From positions 1 through 6,793 of the forward strand of contig CAJMEO010000022.1 of the NCBI GenBank assembly GCA_905212505.1: 6,793 bases of DNA, read 5' to 3'. The translations under genes and the position numbers were made by a program. This DNA is from an uncultured Christensenella sp. (lineage in GTDB: Bacteria > Bacillota > Clostridia > Christensenellales > UBA1242). The notes beneath the pieces were generated by a model that made no database searches, was not told where the DNA came from, and saw only the letters and a list, made by a program, of their open reading frames with translations. Of the stretch, positions 1 through 6,793 are shown piece by piece (the first letter of the stretch is position 1; every line of letters starts with the position of its first letter).

Positions 1-1256
1 AAACTTAAACCCCCTGCCTTTTGGTGCCCCCCAAAATTTATAAGTAAATTTTTTGCATTTTCAAAAATCTTTACAGCATCAATTGCTCCAATTGTTCTGC
101 ATGAGCCTTTTAATTCTCCATTGTTTTCGCCAAACAAAACAACCGGAAGCCCAAACTCTTCACAAAGTTTTGCACAAACAATGCCCAAAACGCCAATATC
201 CCAATCTTTGTTAAACAATATAATAATTTTATTTTTTTCATTAAGTTTTCTTGCTTGTGTTTTTGCTTCTTGAAAAATTTTTTCACACAAATCTTTACGC
301 TTATTGTTTAAATATTCAAGTTGTTTTAAACTTTGATTAATTTCTTTTAAGTTTTCAGATATGAAAAGCGTTAAGGCAACTGACGCATCGTCAAGACGCC
401 CCGCAGAATTTATCTTTGGAGCAATTTTAAAGGCTATCATATTTGATGTGATATCCTTTAAAGACTTAAAAGTGTCTTTCAACAAAATTTTAACCCCAAG
501 CGGAAGCAAATCTAAACGCTTCAAACCTTCTTTAACAATAATTCTGTTTTCATCTTTAAGTGGCACAATATCTGCAATAGTTGCAATGCAAGCAAGAGGC
601 AAAAATCTTTCAAAATTTTCTTTTTGATTTAAGCATAATGCTTGAACAACCTTAAAAGCAACCCCCGCACCACAAAGACCATCAAAATTAAATTTTTGTT
701 GAAATTTAGGGTTTATTATCAAGCAATTTGGAAGTTTATTTAAAATTGTGTGGTGGTCAGTAACAATAATGTCAATACCCATTTGTTTTATAAATTCAAC
801 TTCATTAACACAACTTATTCCACAATCCACAGTTATAATCAAATCTGGTTTTTCTTTTTTTGCAATTTTATCTATGCAAGGACATGTCAAGCCATATCCA
901 TCTTCAAACCTGTTTGGAAGATAAGTTTTTACATTTTTTGTTTTTGTTATTAAATAGTTAAACATAATGCTTGTTGCACAAATTCCATCAACATCATAGT
1001 CACCAAAAATCAAAATCTTTTCGTTGTTATTAATTGCTTTTTCAATTCTTGCGACAACCTCTTTCATGTTAATCAGCAAAAATGGGTCTTTCAAATTACT
1101 AATGCTATCATTCAAAAACTTGTCTATCTTTTCTTTGTTATTATAGCCACGGTTTATCAAAATTTGGGCAACTTTTTTGTTCAAAGAAAAAGTTTCACAT
1201 ATTTCATTTAAGACCTTCTCATCTATTAAATTTTCACATTTTTTTATAATATTCAT
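1..1256 (-). CDS. recJ: Single-stranded-DNA-specific exonuclease RecJ, C-terminus cut by the window edge
   Basis: The reverse strand reads without a stop from an ATG at 1256 to the left edge, giving the first 418 residues. RecJ degrades single-stranded DNA 5' to 3' in the cytoplasm, in RecF-type recombination, base excision and mismatch repair, using a metal-dependent DHH phosphoesterase core. Visible motifs are DYDVDG (86-91), VDCGIS (143-148), VTDHH (165-169), the RecJ signature KIAPKINSAGRL (277-288), and the DHHA1-type GGHQKAGG (409-416). RecJ proteins are usually 560-800 residues, so the missing part is mainly the C-terminal OB-fold region. The ATG at 1256 is the first start after an in-frame TGA, but no clear Shine-Dalgarno sequence precedes it. 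The gene lies 215 bp downstream of secF, a common clostridial neighbourhood. I saw no convincing promoter of its own. Family assignment is very secure; only completeness is unknown. Confidence 0.96.
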   Translation of the reverse strand, partial: MNIIKKCENLIDEKVLNEICETFSLNKKVAQILINRGYNNKEKIDKFLNDSISNLKDPFLLINMKEVVARIEKAINNNEKILIFGDYDVDGICATSIMFNYLITKTKNVKTYLPNRFEDGYGLTCPCIDKIAKKEKPDLIITVDCGISCVNEVEFIKQMGIDIIVTDHHTILNKLPNCLIINPKFQQKFNFDGLCGAGVAFKVVQALCLNQKENFERFLPLACIATIADIVPLKDENRIIVKEGLKRLDLLPLGVKILLKDTFKSLKDITSNMIAFKIAPKINSAGRLDDASVALTLFISENLKEINQSLKQLEYLNNKRKDLCEKIFQEAKTQARKLNEKNKIIILFNKDWDIGVLGIVCAKLCEEFGLPVVLFGENNGELKGSCRTIGAIDAVKIFENAKNLLINFGGHQKAGGLS

Positions 1257-1371
1257 ATTATCTACTTTTAATCATTTTTTGTTAGTTTTATTGCAAAATT
1301 AAATTTATTACAAAAGCTAATGTATAAACAATTTTCCAATTCTAATACCCTTTAAAAACCCCTGCTTTAAC

Positions 1372-1468
1372 TAAACAAAAATTGTTGCAATATTTGTTTA
1401 AATTTTCTCACAAAAACCAGCACTAGCAGTTATGAAAGTGGATAAATAAACAAAATTATGCAACAATT
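1372..1468. repeat. Nested inverted repeats in the secF-recJ gap, possible hairpin, attenuator or terminator
   Basis: Arms 1380-1400 and 1447-1468 are inverted copies: an outer perfect 10-bp pairing (AATTGTTGCA with TGCAACAATT), a small internal loop, then 8 bp (TTTGTTTA with TAAACAAA), enclosing about 46 nt. The inner sequence TTTGTTTA (1393-1400) can also pair perfectly with a second TAAACAAA at 1372-1379, across a 13-nt loop. The two foldings are therefore mutually exclusive. Read on the minus strand, the long stem is followed by a T-rich stretch. It could be a weak terminator after secF, an attenuator before recJ, or a small repeat element. The pairing is visible; any function is inference. 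Confidence 0.45.
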
Positions 1469-1471
1469 AAA

Positions 1472-2452
1472 TTAATTTTTTTTTGATTTCTTCACAGTTT
1501 TGTCATTAATTAATGCCCAAAGTGGACCAGCAAGCATTGTTGAAGAATATATGCCAGAAATCAAACCAAACAAAATTGGAAGCAAAAATTCACGAATGCT
1601 TGTTACACCAATAATAGTCAAAACAAGAATTGACACTATTGTGGTTAATGCTGTTAAAAGAGTTCTGTTCAAAACTTGTTTTATACTCAAGTTTGCAAGT
1701 TCTGCACTTGTTAGTGATTTATAGTCCTCTTTCTTTTTATTTTCTCTTATTCTGTCAAAAACAATAATAACGTTGTTTATTGAATAGCCAATTATTGTGA
1801 TTAATGCAGCAATAAAACTTGCATTAATTTGAATTCTGAAAATAGAAACCAAACTGCACATAATCAAAACATCATGAACAAGCATTAAAATTGCCGTTAA
1901 ACCACTTAAAAGTTCAAAACGCACAGCAATATAAATTAATATCAAAATAACCGCAACCAAAATTGCCAAAATTGAATTAATTAACAAAGTTGTGCTTGCA
2001 GCCGCAGCAATTCTTGAGCCATTTGAAACAGAAATTACAACTTTTTGGTCATTTATAACCACTTCATCCGAAATTTTTGTTTTTAAAGTTTCAATTTCTT
2101 CTTGCATTTGTGCTTCGGTTAACCCAACTTTGTCTTTAAATCTAATAGCAAGTTGAGATTCTTCGCCAACACCTTCTTGTTGGATATATCCAATCTCAAA
2201 GCCTTGATTTTTGAAAATTGTGCTAACTTGATTTGACACAATTGAATAGTTATTGCCTTGCTCTAATGCTGACCCAACTTTAACGTTTAAAACCGTTCCC
2301 CCAGTAAAGTCAATTCCCAAATTAAATCCGAAAATTGAAACAATTAAAATTCCTATCAAAATTAAACTGCAACTTATAATTGCACAAATCTTTAATTTTC
2401 CACAAAAATCAAAATGATTTATTTTTTCCTTAAATTTATTATTCGTTTTCAT
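1472..2452 (-). CDS. secF: Protein translocase subunit SecF
   Basis: This 326-residue inner-membrane protein pairs with SecD to form the accessory complex that uses the proton motive force to help SecYEG complete export. Its layout matches SecF: a first membrane segment at about 22-43, the family motif GIDFTGG (46-52), an extracytoplasmic domain to about 150, then five membrane segments (about 153-176, 182-205, 210-232, 262-284, 287-312) and a basic tail. VFDRIREN (231-238) closes the fourth segment and NRTLLTALTT (262-271) carries the conserved Arg263. Oddly, the usual GYSxND reads GYSINN (222-227), so Asn227 replaces the membrane Asp. Length is normal for a stand-alone SecF. The start overlaps the end of secD by 14 bases, with a GGGAGG site 9 bases upstream inside secD, which implies co-expression. 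Confidence 0.97.
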   Translation of the reverse strand: MKTNNKFKEKINHFDFCGKLKICAIISCSLILIGILIVSIFGFNLGIDFTGGTVLNVKVGSALEQGNNYSIVSNQVSTIFKNQGFEIGYIQQEGVGEESQLAIRFKDKVGLTEAQMQEEIETLKTKISDEVVINDQKVVISVSNGSRIAAAASTTLLINSILAILVAVILILIYIAVRFELLSGLTAILMLVHDVLIMCSLVSIFRIQINASFIAALITIIGYSINNVIIVFDRIRENKKKEDYKSLTSAELANLSIKQVLNRTLLTALTTIVSILVLTIIGVTSIREFLLPILFGLISGIYSSTMLAGPLWALINDKTVKKSKKN

Positions 2453-3740
2453 CTAAACTAGCCTCCCTTTTAAAGTTTAACTTTTTAGGGTTCTTGCTGT
2501 TAAGATTCAAATACCACCTACAAAATACCTTTGTCAAAACAAGGGATGTGAACATTGATAACAAAATGCCAAGAGCAAGCGTTATTGCAAAACTTTGAAT
2601 TGTCCCTGTTCCAAAAATATACAAAACCAAACAAGCAATTAATGTTGTGATATTGCTATCTAAAATTGTAACTAAGCCTTTTTTAAAGCCATTTTGAACC
2701 GCTGTTGGTATTTTTTTGCCAAGACTATATTCATCTCTCATTCTTTCAAATATAACGATATTAGCATCAACTGCCATACCCAAACTTAAAATAATACCTG
2801 CAATACCTGCCAAAGTTAATTGAACAAAAGGAATTGCTTGCAAGAAAAATAACATTAAAATGGAATATATTATTAAACTGAAATTTGCAATTAACCCAAA
2901 ATCTTTGTATCTTACATACATAATGATAAAGATTAATAAAAGCCCTACAATAACACCAATAATAGCCAATTTAAGGGCATCTTTTCCTAGTGTTGCACTA
3001 ACATATTCATTAGAGTGAAGCGTTAATTCAACATCAAAAGTTCCACTCATAATTTTAGTGGCATATTCTTGAGCTTCTTCATAGCTGTTCATGCCACCGC
3101 TGATAAATGTTGAACCGCCTGAAATTGTTTCTTTAACAGTTGCTTGAGAATAATATTCCCCACCAATAAACATATACAAAGTTCCGTTAGAACTTGAAAG
3201 CTCGCTTGTTAAGTTTTTAAACAAAATTGCGCCTTCATCATTAAATGTTACTGAAACGCCATATTCGTTTGTTTCAGGATTTCGTCCTGCTTGAACATTT
3301 TTGATATGCTTTCCCGTAATTACCGCTTCTGCCGTTTCACTATTTTCTTTTTTAATTTCAAAGCTTGCAGGTTCACCAATCAAATTTAAAATTTCTTCAG
3401 GGTCTTCAACATCAGGAACTTCAACACGAATTTGTGTGGCATTAAGCCCATTTCCTTGTTTAACAACAGTTGCTTCTGAAAAACCTTTGCTTGTTAATAA
3501 GCTTGAAATTCTTGTTATTGTGGCTTGAACTTGCGAGTCAAAACTTGCCTCGTTATCATCAATATTTTTAACATTGTAAACAGCCAAAACTCCACCTTCA
3601 AGGTCAATTCCAAGTTTTATTGATTTTGCAAAACCGTTAAAGGTGTAAATTCCAATATCAAAACTAAAAACACTTAGAACCAAGCCGATTATAACCAAAA
3701 CACTAGTAACTATAAATTTAGTAATTGTTCTTTTTTTCAT
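2439..3740 (-). CDS. secD: Protein translocase subunit SecD
   Basis: SecD is the larger half of the SecDF export complex; its outer domain binds emerging substrate while its membrane part conducts protons. Positions here count from an upstream TTG at 3752. They show membrane segment 1 at about 10-31, the motif GIDLEGG (48-54), a large extracytoplasmic region (about 55-255) and five membrane segments (about 261-281, 285-304, 310-332, 357-377, 384-410). GMAVDANIVIFERMRDE (325-341) contains Asp329, which by motif position is the conserved proton-pathway Asp. Length (433-437 aa) is normal for stand-alone SecD. I chose the ATG at 3740: the AAGGAG site is 14 bases upstream of it, but only 2 bases from the TTG. 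A strong promoter precedes the gene, and secF follows with a 14-base overlap. Function is certain; the start is not. Confidence 0.96.
   Translation of the reverse strand: MKKRTITKFIVTSVLVIIGLVLSVFSFDIGIYTFNGFAKSIKLGIDLEGGVLAVYNVKNIDDNEASFDSQVQATITRISSLLTSKGFSEATVVKQGNGLNATQIRVEVPDVEDPEEILNLIGEPASFEIKKENSETAEAVITGKHIKNVQAGRNPETNEYGVSVTFNDEGAILFKNLTSELSSSNGTLYMFIGGEYYSQATVKETISGGSTFISGGMNSYEEAQEYATKIMSGTFDVELTLHSNEYVSATLGKDALKLAIIGVIVGLLLIFIIMYVRYKDFGLIANFSLIIYSILMLFFLQAIPFVQLTLAGIAGIILSLGMAVDANIVIFERMRDEYSLGKKIPTAVQNGFKKGLVTILDSNITTLIACLVLYIFGTGTIQSFAITLALGILLSMFTSLVLTKVFCRWYLNLNSKNPKKLNFKREASLDENE
2462..2467 (-). promoter_or_regulatory. Ribosome binding site of secF inside the secD coding region
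   Basis: GGGAGG on the minus strand lies 9 bases before the secF ATG at 2452 and within the last codons of secD. It fixes the secF start and allows coupled translation of the two subunits, which act together. Confidence 0.8.
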
Positions 3741-3754
3741 TTTAGTGGTCAAAA

Positions 3755-3760
3755 CTCCTT
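3755..3760 (-). promoter_or_regulatory. Ribosome binding site of secD
   Basis: AAGGAG on the minus strand is 2 bases from a TTG (3752) and 14 bases from the ATG (3740). The first distance is too short for ordinary initiation and the second is long but workable, so the ATG is favoured. Confidence 0.65.
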
Positions 3761-3772
3761 ATTTTCTCTAAT

Positions 3773-3801
3773 ATTATAATTAAATTAATATCACAAGTCA
3801 A
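3773..3801 (-). promoter_or_regulatory. Sigma-A type promoter of secD-secF
   Basis: On the minus strand, a -35 box TTGACT (3796-3801) and a perfect -10 box TATAAT (3773-3778) are separated by exactly 17 bp. Transcription should begin near 3766, leaving a leader of about 26 bases that contains the AAGGAG site. It lies between the upstream terminator and secD, so secD-secF form a separate transcription unit. Confidence 0.85.
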
Positions 3802-3840
3802 CTAATTAAAGCAAAAGTTAAATTTTTTATAACAAATTTT

Positions 3841-3874
3841 AAATAAAAAAAGATAAACTTTGTATGTTTATCTT
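3841..3874 (-). terminator. Intrinsic terminator after the TIGR04086 membrane protein gene
   Basis: A perfect 9-bp stem (AAGATAAAC with GTTTATCTT, arms 3866-3874 and 3850-3858) with a 7-nt loop is followed on the minus strand by TTTTTATTT. The stem is AT-rich and so weaker than a classic terminator. Its place 32 bases after the stop and just before the secD promoter supports the call. Confidence 0.75.
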
Positions 3875-3906
3875 GAATTATTAACAAAAAAATAAGGTTT
3901 AACACC

Positions 3907-4305
3907 CTATTTTTTGCGGAAAATATTACAAATTATTGCACAAATAACACCAATTGCCATGCTAAATAACACATCATAAACTAAACTCATTGAAAACTCA
4001 AACTTTCCGTTTAAGGCACTAAATAAAACATATGCTAGCAAGGTGTAAACAAGGCCAATAATCGCACCTTTTAGCAGCGTTTTTTCTCCATCTTTTTTAA
4101 AAGCAAAAAAGCACCCAATAAGAATGGACAAAACCTTAATTACTTGATTTATTGGCTTTATCAACCCATCGCTTAAACTTGTAAGTTTGATAATAAAAGC
4201 AAACAACAAAATTGAAAGCAAACTTACAATCAAAGCATTAAGTGCACCTTTCAATATGGTCATAATCCCATTAGATTTTTCTAAACTTAATTTTTTTGTT
4301 CTCAT
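3907..4305 (-). CDS. Small four-helix membrane protein, TIGR04086 (YrzE-like) family
   Basis: This is a 132-residue hydrophobic protein of unknown function. A basic N-terminus (MRTKK...) precedes four predicted membrane segments at about 17-41, 48-69, 76-98 and 107-129, with a basic KDGEK loop (71-75) and a C-terminal RKK. Size, helix count and position next to yajC and tgt match the TIGR04086 family, to which Bacillus subtilis YrzE belongs, also encoded beside tgt and the yajC homologue. The ATG at 4305 has a good AGAGGGG site 4 bases upstream; a second in-frame ATG at codon 15 lacks one. The gene lies between two terminators, with no convincing promoter of its own, so it may depend on read-through from yajC. 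Family membership rests on context and topology, not on a catalytic motif. Confidence 0.75.
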   Translation of the reverse strand: MRTKKLSLEKSNGIMTILKGALNALIVSLLSILLFAFIIKLTSLSDGLIKPINQVIKVLSILIGCFFAFKKDGEKTLLKGAIIGLVYTLLAYVLFSALNGKFEFSMSLVYDVLFSMAIGVICAIICNIFRKK

Positions 4306-4357
4306 AAAACCCCTCTTATCTAATTTTATGAGGTCAAAATTTCAATTAGAACAATTA

Positions 4358-4386
4358 AATTAAAAAAGAAGGACTAGCCTTCTTTT
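4358..4386 (-). terminator. Intrinsic terminator after yajC
   Basis: A perfect 9-bp stem (AAAAGAAGG with CCTTCTTTT, arms 4378-4386 and 4364-4372) with a 5-nt loop ends in a run of six T on the minus strand, 9 bases after the yajC stop. The plus strand is also T-rich beyond the stem, so it could act both ways, but no plus-strand gene needs it. Confidence 0.75.
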
Positions 4387-4395
4387 ATTGATTTT

Positions 4396-4848
4396 TTATT
4401 TTCTAGTTTTTGATTTGCGTTTTTGTTTTTCAGAAGTTTCAACATCTGTTTCAAGTTCTTCTTTAACTTCAAAAGCCTGACTAGACTGCTCAGTTTCGTT
4501 GCTTGTGTCTTCCATAACTTCGTTAATATCAACAACTTCTTCTTTTTTGTCTACTGAATAAATTCCTTCAATATTCATTTCAATAAAACTTGTCTTATCG
4601 CCTTCTCCTGTTTTGATCAAAACAATTTTCCCATCAGTTGTTTCGGTGATTTTTTCAATTGTTCCATAGATAAAAGTTTTTGTTAAAACTTTTGAACCAA
4701 CTTTCAAATCATTCAAAAGTTCTTGTTGACTTTGCATATATTTTTTGTTTTTAAAATAACTTAAAACAAACATTATAACGCAAGCAACAAGCAAAACAAT
4801 AATTAAAATTAAATTTCCAATATTGCCATCTGCTAATAATAATTTCAT
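4396..4848 (-). CDS. yajC: Preprotein translocase subunit YajC with a long charged tail
   Basis: YajC is a small single-span membrane protein that associates with SecDF and SecYEG. This one has 150 residues: a short N-terminus, one membrane segment at about 11-32, then a cytoplasmic domain in which LKVGSKVLTKTFIYGTIEKI (48-67) is the conserved YajC core (normally a L..G..V.T..G.yGtI pattern). From about residue 101 the chain is strongly acidic and of low complexity, then ends in a basic run, KQKRKSKTRK (141-150). Most YajC proteins are about 85-115 residues, so the tail is an extension. The start has an AGGAG site 7 bases upstream. It follows tgt by 70 bp, as in many bacteria, and a candidate promoter lies in that gap. 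A terminator follows directly. Confidence 0.92.
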   Translation of the reverse strand: MKLLLADGNIGNLILIIVLLVACVIMFVLSYFKNKKYMQSQQELLNDLKVGSKVLTKTFIYGTIEKITETTDGKIVLIKTGEGDKTSFIEMNIEGIYSVDKKEEVVDINEVMEDTSNETEQSSQAFEVKEELETDVETSEKQKRKSKTRK

Positions 4849-4872
4849 AAATTCTCTCCTTTTAATAACTTT

Positions 4873-4901
4873 ATTCTATCAAAACAAATTCATTTTTCCA
4901 A
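4873..4901 (-). promoter_or_regulatory. Candidate promoter of yajC
   Basis: On the minus strand, TTGGAA (4896-4901) and TAGAAT (4873-4878) are 17 bp apart, matching 4 of 6 and 5 of 6 consensus positions. It is in the tgt-yajC gap at a sensible distance from the ribosome binding site. AT-rich gaps give such matches by chance, so this is tentative. Confidence 0.45.
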
Positions 4902-4918
4902 CCAAATAAAAGGTTATT

Positions 4919-6759
<1,841 letters not shown>

Positions 6760-6764
6760 ATTTA

Positions 6765-6793
6765 ATTATATCAAACTTTTTTTTAAATTTCAA
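6765..6793 (-). promoter_or_regulatory. Sigma-A promoter with extended -10, start of the unknown gene-tgt unit
   Basis: On the minus strand, TTGAAA (6788-6793, the last bases of the window) and TATAAT (6765-6770) are 17 bp apart, with TG in the extended -10 position. It is close to consensus. Only 5 bases separate the -10 box from the ATG at 6759, so transcription would begin at or within that codon. Confidence 0.75.

Noticed and set aside
198..206. RecJ DWD in place of the common WH of the DHHA1-side motif
   Set aside because: This position varies among RecJ proteins (WN occurs in Bacillus), so it is probably not meaningful.
361..953. Plus-strand open frames of 88 and 67 codons in the left part
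   Set aside because: They lie wholly opposite recJ, whose conserved motifs fix the coding strand, and have no ribosome binding site or family-like composition.
1437..1445. DnaA-box-like TTATCCACT on the minus strand
   Set aside because: It is a single 8 of 9 match in an AT-rich gap, with no cluster of boxes and no dnaA or dnaN nearby, so it gives no support for an origin.
4306..4357. Possible promoter for the TIGR04086 gene (TTGAAA, 17 bp, TAGATA; or TTGTTC with TAAAAT)
   Set aside because: The first has a poor -10 and would start transcription inside the ribosome binding site; the second has a 20-bp spacer. Neither is convincing.
4903..4918. AACC/GGTT hairpin just after the tgt stop
   Set aside because: It has only a 4-bp stem and an 8-nt loop, too weak to call a terminator.

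Overview
The window is AT-rich (roughly 30% G+C by eye). All six genes I can identify, plus one unrecognised gene, lie on the minus strand and read from the right edge towards the left. The order is an unknown 239-aa gene, tgt, yajC, a small TIGR04086/YrzE-type membrane protein gene, secD, secF, and recJ cut by the left edge. This gene order, separate secD and secF genes, AGGAG-type ribosome binding sites and consensus sigma-A promoters point to a low-G+C Bacillota, most likely a clostridial lineage. Species or genus cannot be told from the sequence. Codon use appears standard.

Right part (about 4300-6793): a near-consensus promoter at the right edge sits so close to the first ATG that the unknown gene may be read from a leaderless mRNA. 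Its stop overlaps the start of tgt by one base. Then follow yajC, with its own candidate promoter in the 70-bp gap, and a hairpin terminator. The TIGR04086 membrane protein gene comes next and ends at a second hairpin terminator.

Middle part (about 1470-3801): a strong promoter (TTGACT, 17 bp, TATAAT) drives secD and secF. The two overlap by 14 bases, and the secF ribosome binding site lies inside secD. With YajC these proteins form the accessory complex that helps SecYEG complete protein export using the proton motive force. SecF has Asn in place of the usual membrane Asp of the GYSxND motif.

Left part (1-1471): a 215-bp gap holds nested inverted repeats that could form two mutually exclusive hairpins. 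Then comes recJ, the single-strand 5'-3' exonuclease of recombination and mismatch repair; it is intact in frame but lacks its C-terminus because of the window edge.

Overall this is a conserved housekeeping region. I found no mobile element, CRISPR array, tRNA, rRNA or defence system. The points worth a second look are the unknown gene coupled to tgt, its apparently leaderless start, the SecF substitution, and the intergenic inverted repeats between secF and recJ.
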